From NCBI RefSeq assembly GCF_014633365.1, contig NC_068341.1:42798044-42862043 (forward strand): a stretch of DNA of 64,000 bases. Direction: 5' to 3'. The notes beneath the pieces were generated by a model. It searched no databases and had not been told where the DNA came from. It saw only the letters and a program-made list of their open reading frames with translations. Source of the DNA: Diospyros lotus. Taxonomy: Eukaryota; Streptophyta; Magnoliopsida; Ericales; Ebenaceae. Below are positions 32,118 through 44,220 of the stretch, one piece after another. The stretch's first letter is position 1, and each line of letters begins with the position of its first letter. Both the position numbers and the translations under genes were made by a program.

Positions 32118-34048
32118 TTAATTACTTGTACTAACTAGTAACTCGTACATATGATCTGGAAATCGGGGCTCCATCGCGACGGCGATCGGAATCTTCCTGT
32201 GAGTCGTCAGCCCATACTCTTCTTCCATGTCCACTTCTTCCGGTTTGACGCCACCGGGCAATCTACAGTCGAATCCATGCAACAAGTTAGCCAACGTCGA
32301 CTGGATCATCTTCATTCCCAGCCTGTACGCCGGACACATCCTCTGGCCTGAACCGAAAGGCAACAGCTCAAAATGATGTCCCTTCACGTCTATCTGATTC
32401 TTCTCCCCCAAGAACCTCTCCGGCCGAAACAGCAGAGGTTCGTCCCAGCATCTGGGATCTCTCCCGATACTCCACACATTGACGAACAGAGTCGTCCCCT
32501 TGGCAATGTCGTACCCGGCGACGCTGCAATCTTCGATGGACAAATGCGGCGCCAACAGCGTAGCCACCGGATGAAGCCTCATGGTTTCCTTGACGATGGC
32601 GTTGAGGTAAGGAAGCTGTGGGATGTCTTCCTCTTCCACCCATCTGCCTCTGCCGACAACTCCGTCGAGCTCTTCGACTGCTTTCACCCGGATGAGTGGA
32701 TGCTTCATGAGTTCAGATATTGCCCATTCCACGGTCACCGCCGAGGTATCTGTGCCGCCGGCGATCGGGTCCTGCCACCCATTGAGACAATAATTAATTA
32801 GTTAATTATAAATTTGAACAAATACAAAATAATATAAACAAATTACAAACCATATAAAAAGCAAAGAAAGTTCACTCTCAAGGTAAGTAGATATTAGATA
32901 CCATTAATATGAGTCCGATCAGCTGATAAAATTGGGAATTGCTCTTGGTTTAGGAAAAACAAAAATGGACCCATTTTTTCTACCAATCGTGATTATACCG
33001 GTGAGTTGTTGAGTTTAGGATTTAGGGTGTGAGTTATGAGGCGACGAAAGGATTTTTTTTAAGTACTTAAACTCAAAAAAGGTATGTAATAATGTAAAAT
33101 AAATCCAAAAACATATACCTGTATCAAACCCTTGATGCAATCGGTAGTGAGCTTAATTTCAAGAGCAGGATCATCGGCAAGATGCAGCAGCACATCCACA
33201 ATGTCCTTGGGCATGGAATCCTTGTCGCCCGCGGCGGCTCTCCTCGTCGCCTTCTCCTTGTGATCGTCGATCACATGGTCGTGAAACCTATCCAGCTTCC
33301 TGTACAACGCCTTCATCCGCTTCACGTAGCCCTGCAAGTCCAGGAAGCTGAGCCACGGTATCCAGTCGCCGATGTTGAACACGCCGCCGAGCACAAACCA
33401 CTCATCCAACATCCCCTGCAGCTCTGCCAGCTTCACCCCGCGGTGACCGCCTTCGCCCGTCGATGATTCGCTGAAGTACTTGTCGCCCAGCGTCATTCTG
33501 CTCGTGCTGGTCAGCGTGAAACGAGTCAAATGTTCCCTCATTACCACCGTCGTTCCCGACAGCCCGCGAAGCCGGGAAACCAGAGCCCGCTGTTCCTCCA
33601 CGCGAATATACTGGTACGAGTCCAGTCGCTTCGGGCTGAACAGCTCGTTGAGGTAGATCCTGCGAGCCTGCCGCCAGTAAGGACCGTACGGCGCCCAAAG
33701 CAGGTCAGAGAAGTTGTAGCTGGTGTACTTTCCGGCGGCGAGGGCCGGGCGAGAGGCAAAGGCTTGGCCGTGTGTTTTGAGGAATTCCTTGGCCATTTCG
33801 GGGGAGGAGGCCACCACGACGGGGCAGGAGCCGAACTTGAGCTGCATGATAGGGCCGTACTTTTCCGATAACAAGTGGAAGGATTGGTGCGGGATGGAAC
33901 CCACTAAGTTTAGGTTTCCGATAATCGGCCATGGCTTTGGACCCGGTGGCTGCTTTGGCTTGTGGCGGGGGACTGGGATGACTCGCCGGAGAAGGGTGAC
34001 AGCAACTATGGCTGCTAAGGCTAAAACTGACCATGATGTAAGCTCCAT
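32118..34048 (-). CDS. CYP92-like cytochrome P450, copy B (intact)
   Basis: Exon 1 is 33119-34048 and exon 2 is 32118-32771, joined over a 347-bp GT-AG phase-0 intron at the position usual for A-type P450s (after IKGLIQ, before [10 protein letters not shown]). The product is 527 residues, normal for the family. An N-terminal hydrophobic anchor (about residues 5-20) precedes KQPPGPKPWPIIGN. The C-helix WRQAR, I-helix [15 protein letters not shown] (ExxR), FRPERF and heme loop PFGSGQRMCPA are all present. The start ATG at 34048 is shared by all three copies and follows a TATA box. CYP92 affinity is judged from the N-terminal half (KYGPIMQLKFGS, SYQYIRVEE). Relatives include homoterpene synthases and lignan oxidases, but the substrate here cannot be told. 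It is probably ER-bound and dependent on P450 reductase. Confidence 0.9.
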
Positions 34049-34104
34049 CTGTACAGTTAGTCACCCTGATGTTGGGTGCTCAAATGCTTCTCAAAGTTGA
34101 TTGA

Positions 34105-34113
34105 CTATTTATA
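34105..34113 (-). promoter_or_regulatory. TATA box of P450-B
   Basis: Minus-strand TATAAATAG about 57 bp upstream of the ATG at 34048, in the same position as in copies A and C. Confidence 0.65.
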
Positions 34114-35009
34114 GAACAAAAGAGATATTTTAAAAACAGAATTGTAAACGTCGGCATTCAGAGATGGACCGCAGGCCCATGGGGTGGTAGCATTCAAAAA
34201 TTAAAGTATAATAATTAATTTTTGTAGAAAGAGTTTGTCTCCATTTTGGCTTGGTATTTGCTTGCGTCCTCCAAATGCTTTACTTAGAAATATGAAACTT
34301 TCAAGACTCTTCAATTCCTTTGTCTTGTTGCTTTGCTCTTTCATTGCGGATGCCTTTTTAACCACATATCTCTAATGGTAGGGATGGCTAGTGATAGCAA
34401 AATTTGGAAAATATTTGATATTTATGGGTATTTTCTCCAATCAAAATAATGTGATGTTATATATGTACAATATGAAGAGAGTATTATATATTATATATAT
34501 AAAGTATATTATATAGAGATTTTTTGTGTATATAATATATTCTTCATCGTATACATTACACTTTTATATTGCATAGGATATTGAGCCTCTAAGTAACATA
34601 AATTTTTCATAAATTTTAGATTAGATTGTTAGTGTTATCACTTGAATATAATAATAAATTTATTTATTGAGAATGTCATTTTCAAATCGCTTAGAATTGT
34701 AAGAAAAGAACTATTAAAGGAGCATAGGGCAGTTTTACGCAAACACTCTAATATTTAAGTTAGATTATTGAGAATGTTTGAAGAAATTGTAGAGTTTTTG
34801 AATCAATATTAGTGGTGTACTCTTTTTGTAATGAGGGTTCATCTATTTATAAAAAAGCGTGGAGGTATATTATAAATAACCCTACTATTTTGAGATTAAC
34901 TAGAATTAGAGTTTTACTAGATTATGTTGATCCTTTACAAAATCCTCAAAAGAAATTTTAAATATTAGAATTATCATAATCGCACTTCATTTGGGACTTT
35001 TTCATTAGG
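34114..35009. other. Upstream region of P450-B; no gene seen
   Basis: After a short promoter-proximal stretch the sequence jumps to DNA equivalent to 6700 in unit A, so some 550 bp of upstream sequence kept in units A and C are missing. The rest is A+T-rich shared intergenic DNA. Confidence 0.5.
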
Positions 35010-35215
35010 TTAGAGTAGTTTTCTTGAGACCTCTTATGGTCTCCGAGAAACTAGAGTCTACCTCAGAACTTCTTGTGATTTTCAAGAGACTAGTTCTCCT
35101 AAAACCTCTTATAATTTTCTGAAAATTGAGTCTAATTGGGATCTCTTACAATCTAGGAAGACTAGAGTAAGATCTCTTACAATTTTTAGGAAACTAAGAG
35201 TTTACTTTTTACCCT
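35010..35215. repeat. ~40-bp minisatellite, unit B copy
   Basis: Same GACCTCTTATGGTCTC / GAGACTAGAGTCTACC units as at 9865-10165, here without the CACTA fragment. Confidence 0.6.
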
Positions 35216-36079
35216 TTAGTGAAACTTTGCACATGACATATCAGTTACATATTTTGTATTATGTTTATATATTTGTTTCTTGTTAAAGAAAAGTAAATTT
35301 TGAAGCCAAAAAAGAAACCTCAATCCCGTGCCCTAACGTGAATTCAAGATTAATATATATACAGTAACAAGCTGACGTTTCTATTGTAGTCAAGTATTAT
35401 TTATGAAATCGAGACAACACCCGTTGCTAATTAAGCTTTAATGATAGTACCATAATTAGACTATTTATCACGAGCCTAATAAGAGAATGAATATAAGATC
35501 ATGAGTTTACCAAATATTTTTTTATTTCTTTAGGCTATCACGGCTTTAATATATTTCCTTTTTCTTGCTTTTTTTTTTTGAAGGAGAATCTAAAGGAATA
35601 GGGGCATTTAATGTCCAATAGACTTCTAAAAAAGGAAAGTGACTAAGAATATAAAAGCCTTAAAGCTTAGGTGGGGACGAATTTTGAAATGAGTTTAATA
35701 AATTTTGTCAACATATATATATAAAAAAAAAAAATCTTTTCTCTAATGCTTTCTAGAAACCCCGACAAAATGGGTGACCACATGGAAATGAATGGAACCC
35801 AATATTCTACGTGATTGAGTATGTTGAAAAGTAAGAGCTATCCCAAATGAATTTTTAATAAAAAAATATCACAAGAATGATGAAGTTAAAAAAAAAAAAA
35901 GGTGAAATCATTTTGGTTATAAAAAAATATTAAGAGAAGATTCAAACTTCAAAAGTACAACAATAACGTTTCATAATGTTAAATAATGGGAAGATTGCCA
36001 TCGATTTGAACACCTAAAACGTTTGATTAAGAAATTGAGCTCCAACAAATGAAATTCATATTTTTGTTCATATACCTTT
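35216..36079. other. Shared intergenic DNA; no gene seen
   Basis: Aligns to 10924-11771 with many small indels. It lacks the Harbinger-like MITE of unit A and so serves as its empty site. Confidence 0.5.
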
Positions 36080-37829
36080 TATTAGTATTGTGTGTCATAA
36101 TATTAAATTTAGATGATATTTAGTAGGTTTGTATTTTAATATATTTATTATATCTTTGTATAAATCAATAAAATGTAAGATTTTTTTTATTCATATTTTC
36201 TCCAATCAATTATATGAATGATTTTTCTAAATTTTCTGTTTTAAAATCTTATTTTCAATGTGTTGAGACTATGTGAGAAGATTATCTAGTAACAAGATTT
36301 CTTAATTTATTCTTAATCCTTAAATTCTTTGGATAGAGTTTCAATTAATCGAGTATGGACTAACACAAAAGTTACTATCTCGTTCGATATGGAGATATCC
36401 ATGGAATGGTGGTGTGTCACGCACCATGACAAGAAATGTCGTTAGTAGACCTATGGGTAGTTGTTGGATAACGATTAGCCTAATGTGACTCTGATGATTG
36501 ACCACATAACCTAGAGGATAATAGTCGTGTCATCAGATTGCGATGGTGTGTTGATCTTTAGATTTGAACTGGCATAGTTGTTTTGTATATTAGTGTGTAA
36601 GATTTGTTAATGAGCTGAACTATCTAATTGAGAGGTGATAACGTATCTATGTAGTTTTGTATTGCTGGTAAATGGAGATAGGTGTTGGGAATAAGATCAG
36701 TCACCTTCATCGGTATTTGATGGGATGAGTGTCCTATGTGATCTACTATTAATGTGACGAGACAGTTCCTAGTAAGGATAGATTGAAAGTTAAGAAAGGT
36801 GTTTCCGAATGTGTTATCTAATCACATTAATGAGCTCTGACACATAGTTACTGAATTTGTGAGTTTATTACTCTATAGCTCTTGCTCAGTTGATATGGTA
36901 GGTGATGAAATAATTATAACATATGATAATTGTCAATTATAATAAGTTTATTTAAAATGAGATTTCACTACCATTTATATTATTTTGAATTGCTTCTAAG
37001 CGCTACTCAAGAACTCCCAGAACGTCATTGGAATTTGAAAAAATTCTGGTGATAAGTTAAGGAGTTATGTTTGGTATTGATATTATGTGCTCAAAATATC
37101 TCTAAAGATGATTAGTTAAAAATTGACTCTTGACCCAGCTGAAGTTTAATTATTAAGGGGAAAATTCATAGTACATAATTTAATGAATGTTTAAATATAT
37201 AATGCATAATTTAATAATTAAATGTATAGTGTATAGTTTAATAATTAATTACATAGTACTTTGTGTAATTATTCGAAATGGGGGGCTTTGCGAATGTGAA
37301 GGAAGTTAAAATTGGAGGAAAAAAATATATTAATTTTTAACGGAGAAAGTTTGAGGAAGAATCATTCAGAAGGAGATAAATTAAATTAATAAAAGCAAGG
37401 GTCTCCTCTATCTTCTTCGACCTCTTTTTCCTTCTTTGTTTTTTTATGTAATTTCATTGCTGTATAAAATTATTTTTTATGATAGTGGAGCATATAATTT
37501 TGAGATATGGGCATTAGTAACATACAGAACCTATGTATTTAGCATGGAAAGAGATAATCGGAACGTATCATTCAATATATTAAGTGTAAACTGACTAGAA
37601 CCATCACATATATCTTGAGTAAACTTTGTCTAAATACACAAACCAGTTATATATTTTATCCCTTCATCATACAATATGTATGAATTTATTTATATTCAAT
37701 TGTTGAATATACGTATTACTTAAATATTCAAATTAGTGTATGACATTTATGTTATATTTCAGTATATATATCTGATATATAGTAAAGATTTTATTTTTGT
37801 CTGTACTGTCATACACATGATTCCTTTCA
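36080..37829 (+). mobile_element. Solo LTR, family 2 site (unit B)
   Basis: Starts TATTAGTATTG (worn TGTTAGTGTTG) and ends TGATTCCTTTCA, with flanks CCTTT and CTTTC corresponding to the CTTTT duplication of the unit A copy. It is uninterrupted where unit A has the 2.7-kb nested LTR (about 37755). It is more diverged than the family 1 copies. Confidence 0.7.
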
Positions 37830-38644
37830 CTTTCACGTTTTTTTTTTTTTTTTGCGTGGCCACATTAACTTTTTTTTTTTTGTTTCGATTATACTTTTAT
37901 ATTTATATATTTTTTAATTAATTTAATCCCTATATTTTGATGTGTAAAAAAAAAAGTTAAATTGACTCATCTTATTTTATCTTTTTTTTTTACACATCAA
38001 AGTAAATGAATTAAATTAACTAAAAAATGAAGGTATAAGGGTGTAATTGAAACAATAAAAAATTTGGGTTGGCACACAAAAACAAGGTCAATGTACAAGA
38101 GTTCAATTGATTAAAAAATGCAAATCTAATGATATAATTGAAATAGCGAAAAATTTTAGTGGATACATAAAAAAAATAAAAAAATATAAAGATAAAAATA
38201 TATCTACTTTTTTGAAAAAGTAGTCTTTGATAAAATGTTGCAGCACTTTTAAAACACAACTGCTTTGAAGTTGAAGGAGGTCTGTATTTTAATTTTATAC
38301 ATTTTTAAATTTAATTTCGAGATTAATTTTATGTTTTTTTATTTAAAGTGCGGATTTTATAGATTTTATATAATTTTAATATTTTTTTGAAAAAATCTAA
38401 TAAAGAAAATTAATTTGAAGATTTTGGTGTAAAAAGAAGAAAATAGGATATTATAAATTAATTTATAATATTAATTTTAAAATTAATATTATAATATAAT
38501 TAATAATTAATAAATTGAAAGATTGGAATGGGAAGAGCGCGCATGGAGAGATAAAGTATAATAAATTAGAAGCCGACAATTGGAGGCTGTGGCAAATGGG
38601 AGAGAATTCAAATTGAAGGAGAAGTAGGGGGTGGCATGCCATGG

Positions 38645-38677
<33 letters not shown>

Positions 38678-38679
38678 TA
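37830..38679. other. Shared intergenic DNA; no gene seen
   Basis: Aligns to 16372-17215, with poly(T) runs, an AATTGGAGGC patch at about 38577 and a TA microsatellite at about 38645-38670. Confidence 0.45.
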
Positions 38680-38895
38680 TAATGTGTAGATTGAGGAGAA
38701 CAGAGAGGACGCAAGGTCAAGCCGCCGCCGCAAGCTGGCGCAAGGAGAGACGGAAGCCGCACGGCTCGGTGACGTTGACGCACGCAGCAGTCGTGCGCAA
38801 GCATCCGCAAGGCGCAAGGCAGGTGCAGCAAGCGAGGTAGCAGCGGACGGAAGCAAGTCCAAGCGTCGATCAGATGTGTTTCAGATCTGAACAGG
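38680..38895. other. GC-rich island
   Basis: A sharply GC-rich ~200 bp (GCAAGGAGAGACGGAAGCCG, GAGGTAGCAGCGGACGGAAG) in A/T-rich surroundings. It is conserved in unit C at 54590-54656 plus 55713-55820 and partly in unit A. Open frames exist on both strands but no protein is recognised. It could be the 5' leader or first exon of a lost gene. Confidence 0.35.
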
Positions 38896-40743
38896 GGAGA
38901 ATTATGGGGGTTTAAGATTTTTTGTGTTTTAATTTTTAATTTTGAGTTTTAAATTTATTTTTTATTTTATATTTTAAATATCTATTTTGATATTATTTAA
39001 AATATATTTTTTATTCATAACGTATTTTATAAATTTTAAACTTATTTATAATAAAAATAGTCAAAATAATTTTTTATTATTTTGAGTTTTTTTTATAATT
39101 TTTTTTATTTTCGAAAATATGTTTTTGAAAAATTAAAAATAAATATATTTTCACTATTTTAAAAAATTAAAAATTAAAAACTGCCTGAAAATAGTAAAGA
39201 GAACGTGGCCTTAATTTTTGTTTATCTTTATAGATTTTGTTAAATCTGTTATAAATTAATTTTATTTATTAGGATTTTGATGAAACTAGAATTATTGTCG
39301 ATTTATGTTTATTTGAATTGATTTTCTTTATTTGTGTAAAGAATTTCTTATTAATCTTAAAGTTATTAAATATCTAGTCAATATTTAATTGATTTGTTGT
39401 TATAGAATGAGACTGTAAGGAAAGTTTCATGATTTGATTAAGGTAAGAAATTTCATAAAAAAATAGTTAGAATGGGAGTAAAGACTTGACTTGTGTGGAA
39501 TTAATTTGAATAACCATTGATCGAAATGAATTAGTTGATATTTATTATTGTTATTAAAAAATAAATAATAAATATTAATTAATATAATTGGTATGATTGG
39601 AATGAGGATTTTAATTATTTTAGAATTGTTTAACTATTATGTAGATAATTAAAATTAAATTATCAAATAAATAAATTAAATAGAATTGATTTAAGACCTA
39701 TCACCAAGTCCATATTTTTTAATAAAAGCACAACTATTTTCATTGAAGCCCATCAAGTTTGTGATTTTGTATATATCTACACTAAAACAAAAAAATATTA
39801 AAGAAACACTTGTTATGTGCTTTTAGCATTATAAGCACATTAGCACACTTGGTTACCAAATGTCATTTTTATCAATATTATTCTTACAACACAAGAACCA
39901 TGCGATAAACATCGATCAAACTTCAAGTAATGTACTTATTACAGATAATCTCTCTTTATAAATAGGGATAAATTAATCATAAAAATAATATAATCCATTT
40001 TGTGAATTTATAATTTTATCTAATCATTTTAATTTTAATAATTAAGACCATTAACTCAATTAAATACAATTTTATCAAACATATAAAATCGATTTAGAGA
40101 AAGTGTGTTATATAACAATAATATTTGTGAGATCTTCATGTATACATATGTAAAAAATATATATATAACTTGTAAAAAAAGAAAAAAATAAAAAATTTAT
40201 ACACAATCAATTACCTTTTTCTTTTTTTATTGATATATACAAATATATGTGTGTGTGAGAATCTTATAAATATTATTATTATATGACATCTAACATTTCA
40301 AATCAATGAATACATTCCCTCTAAATCAATTTTACTTGTTAGATAAAATTACACTTAATTAATCTAATTTAAACTTAATTATTAAAATTAAAATGATTAG
40401 ATAAAATTATAAATTTACAAAAAAAAAAAAATTATTTTCACAATTATCCCATATAAGTATTGTGGTTCTTGAAGTAATTTTCTTAAACTTTGGGTTAGTT
40501 AACTTAGTTTCAAACATTTTTCTTAAACTGTTAGTTTCACAACATGAAACAATTATCAAAAATAATTAAAATCAAAATCTCTACAATGTTGTCATCAGAT
40601 ACATGCAAACCAGAGGTGATCTGTTGCCCGTGCGACGCCAGCATGCAGGGGGGCTCATGGCCCCTCTGATTTTGTTTGCGTCAGAGAAACGTTATGTTGA
40701 TTGATATCTAGTTTATACAGTATGGTCTGATAGAGACCTGTTA
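38896..40743. other. A/T-rich intergenic DNA; no gene seen
   Basis: Aligns to 55821-57885 in unit C and is absent from unit A. It contains simple A/T tracts and, near 40620-40740, a GC-richer 3' flank of the partner gene. Confidence 0.45.
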
Positions 40744-43105
40744 TTATGCTGCATCAGCATCATCGTCATCTACCTGTGTTGGCTTCTGATTCATCATGAA
40801 CCTCCAGCTGTCCCCCTCCTCTATTTCCCATTGTTTCTTCAGTTCATAGATGGCTTTTGATGCCGCTGCAGCAATCGTCGGGTTGCTGTCTTCTGCCAGC
40901 CTCTGCACGCAGATCCACAGACAAAACGAGGCATTGGCAGCCGGGAGCCAAAGAGAAGAAGGGAACTCAACAGATATCAAGGCTCAAAGGCCATTTGTTC
41001 GAGAAATCAAACCTGCAATGCTCCCATGCCTGCATTTCCAAGAGTCCACATGGATGGTGCTGTTGCTAATGCGTTAGCTAATGCTTTTCTGCACCCAGAA
41101 AACCATGAATCAAAATCCACAAATAATGAACCAAAAAAAAAAATGGTTGCTCGCATAAAATATGGGTAAGATTTTGAAGGGTGTTTTTGGCGCATCACGC
41201 TCCCTGTTTTGTGAGGACTGGGGGGATGTTGTGCTTGTACAGAGCCTTCCCTTTGCTTTTCTGCGAAGAGGCTAGCTAGTTTACACAACTCGAATCTATG
41301 ACCGTCTGGCCACAATAGAGCAACCTCGCTGTGCTACCAAATAAGGGAAAAATTAAGGACGAAAAATTCAAATTTCACCAAGGCAGTTGGAACTACTACC
41401 TCCATTTGATACTCATGCCTAAAACACTGACAACTCGCGAGCATGGTTTCATTGCGGGTTTCATTTCTACATAAATGAAAATGACAATGAGAAAATGAGT
41501 GGAAAAGTTCATCCAAGGGAGACAATGGAAATGGACAACCAGGACCAGATATGTAGTTCCAAATCCCATCTCTAGTGATATGTAGAACCATTGCCCTTGA
41601 TACTGTAATAGTGGACCGGTAAGTACCCCTTCTCAATCTTCTGCACAGTTAAAAAATGGTACCATCAGACACTTCTGCCGGAAAGAACCTGAAAGAAGAG
41701 CACGAGAAAGAACCTGAATGGCAGTAATGCGATCTGCAGATACTTCTCCCGGAAAGAAGTCAAGAGTTCTGCCATTCTTTTCGATCGTTATACACCCTTC
41801 CATGCCATCACCTAATTGAGGGCATCTTTTCCTGGACACATAACAGGGTTCCACAGAAACGCACCAAAAAAAAAAAAAAAAATGTCAGCATTTAAAGTAC
41901 CAAGGCCTAAGACATTTTTAACTTTCTGTTTATCCTTTCTTACATGGAAATATAAACCTCCACCAGATTAACTTACAGCTTGTACATCTTGCTCAACATC
42001 ATGTCATGGATGTTTTTGACAAACTGTTGAACAGTAGAACAACAAAATAAACTCCTAAGGACATGACAGCCAAAGAGTAGATAAAATATTTACAACAGGT
42101 ATAAGTAACAGGTAGAATGGTAGATTTTTATTTTATGAAATTCCACTGATTTCATGCAAAGTAAAACAATACAGAATTAGTCACACCTCTAAAGCCATTA
42201 AAGCATCTTCCATTGCACGTTGCTTGGCAAAGAAATCAGCACGCCGCAAGTCAGCCTGAGAGGGAGAAAAAAGAATCGGTTTTTGTTAATGTACATATCT
42301 TATTGAATGTTAAAATATATTTCTTCATAATTGTGACTACATGCAAATCATGTGTCAAATAGAGCATCAAAGAAAGATTTGGAGAAATTAAAAAGAGAGC
42401 ACCTCCAAAGCTCCATCACTCCAATGCTTGTCAGCAGCACTCTTCAATCTAGATTGAGCTTTGTCTCTTAAAATCTAATAAGAATACAAGATCATAAGAA
42501 ATTTAGCAACAAAGAAACTATGTGGCATATGACTATAACTGAAGCAGAGAAATGGATGTCTTAAGGTACATACAGTAGCAATATGATGAAGTCTTTCAGC
42601 TTTTTTCTTCACGTCATGGTCAATTTTCTGGGTATCCTTTCTCGCTCGAGCTACCAAGCAAAATGTCACAAAAAAGAACACTTGGTTGAGGTCATGACGC
42701 CAAGAGTAACATATTAAAAGACTTGTGATACCAATTCAATGACCTTAATCATTTTCTCTAAATTTAGGAAGTTGATGGGAGTCATGGGACTTGCAGAAGT
42801 ACTGATCTAGCACAGAAGGTAAAAGAAATTACCATCCAGCTTAAGAAACCCTGAACCAATAATAGCAACATCTTGGCGAGCACGAGCATCCAACCTCATT
42901 ATCCCGCTGAAAACAATTAGCAAACAGTGCTATAAAATATTGCACGAAATTTTTGTAGATCTCCTATATAAAATTACATTAGGAAATTACTGAGTGCCAA
43001 TGTTCTTGGAGGTGGAGAGGTACTTCACATGCTTCCATATGCTCCATTGGGCCAGTCAGACAAAGGAAATTGGCTTGGGTCTTTAAATGCCCATTCCTCA
43101 TTGCA

Positions 43106-43136
<31 letters not shown>

Positions 43137-43362
43137 AAAGAGCAATGAAGAGTGACAAGCTTATTCTAAGTAGGCAACTATGAGCTATCTTAAAATGGCT
43201 ATGTATTATTGTAAGTGCAGATTGTGAAAATCAAGCAAACAAGTAAAATCAGAAAAATAAACATTACTGAGAAAGTAAGACAATATCATTCCGAGCCCCT
43301 TCATTGACAAAGCGGGCATCATTATAAACAAATTGGCAAGCCTCTGCTAATCCTTGGCTTGA
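40744..43362 (-). pseudogene. Unidentified conserved plant gene, copy B (two exons deleted)
   Basis: Nine exons with GT-AG borders can be read, 5' to 3': 43268-43362, 42833-42906, 42574-42650, 42403-42474, 42187-42255, 41977-42023, 41714-41831, 41013-41088, 40744-40902 (stop at 40744-40746). Landmarks include LDARARKDTQKIDHDVKKKA, EKNGRTLDFFPGEVSADR, ALANALATAPSMWTLGNAG, ELKKQWEIEEGDSWRFMMNQ and an acidic tail. The middle is charged and helical, possibly coiled coil. I do not recognise the family. Compared with copy C, 509 bp carrying two exons (173 coding nt) are deleted at 41641-41643, over a CTG microhomology. Splicing across the gap shifts the frame and meets TAA within five codons. Exons before 43362 are missing. 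Confidence 0.75.
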
Positions 43363-44215
43363 CTGCATAGTTCTCTCAGGCATGACAGGATGTTCAACAA
43401 CCTCATGACAACCTTGTGCTCTGACACAGCAACAATTTTTTAGTAGAAGGTGAAAAGACCAAAGAGATGAAAATAAAAAAAATAAAATAAAAGGCTGTAG
43501 CTAATATTGTTGGAAGGTTCAGAAACACTACATTGGACAAAAATATGGAAGGATTTACATAATGCAATTTTAGATTTATCAAGAGAGCAATTCTAGCAAA
43601 GATAACACCGATTATGAAAAGACAAATAGAGATTGAGCCGGTCAAGGGTGGGCAAGCGTTCCCTAATAGCTAGCCAAAGCATAAACGTGTAGGAGGGAAA
43701 GCTAGATCCATGCCAAACAAGATGAAAGTAGGGGGCTTTATTACTCTGAGCCTCTAAGGTCCACAATGCAGATCGCACTAAAAAAGCACCATCAGATGCT
43801 GGGAGCCATCGGGGGCGATCTGGGGAAGAGATCTAGGGCAGGCCCGGCATAGAAAAGAGAATTAGTTGAAGAACATGAGAGGGCCAGACTTAGGCCAGCA
43901 CTAGGCACCTCACACAATAATATCAAAGACCCTAGCAGTGGAGGGGAGATAGAACTGAAAAAGAAGTTAGCGAGAAAAGAAATCAACAAGCACCCCAGGG
44001 GATGCTAGTGATCACGCCACAGAAATATCCTACAACCATCGCCTATATACCACCCAAAGAATTGACGAACCTTACCCCTAAGTTGGAGAAGTTTATGCCA
44101 ATACCAAGGGCAGGAATAAGGGGTTGAAAGGAACCAAAAACATGATTCTCTGATGTGATAAGAGTGAATTCAGAGGAATTCAGAAGAAGCCTGCATGAGA
44201 CGCCAAATGAGTTAA
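43363..44215 (-). pseudogene. LINE reverse-transcriptase zinc-binding domain remnant
   Basis: The best-kept copy of the minus-strand LINE tail. About 43593-43778 reads HLVWHGSSFPSYTFMLWLA, then IRERLPTLDRL, then RCYLC, the hallmark order of the zinc-binding domain after plant L1-type reverse transcriptases. It then continues upstream to the WHPLG motif near 44000. It has stops and shifts. Its upstream part continues at 46048 beyond the LTR inserted at 44221. Here there is no CACTA, so about 43991-44030 is the empty site. Confidence 0.7.
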
Positions 44216-44220
44216 GCAAC

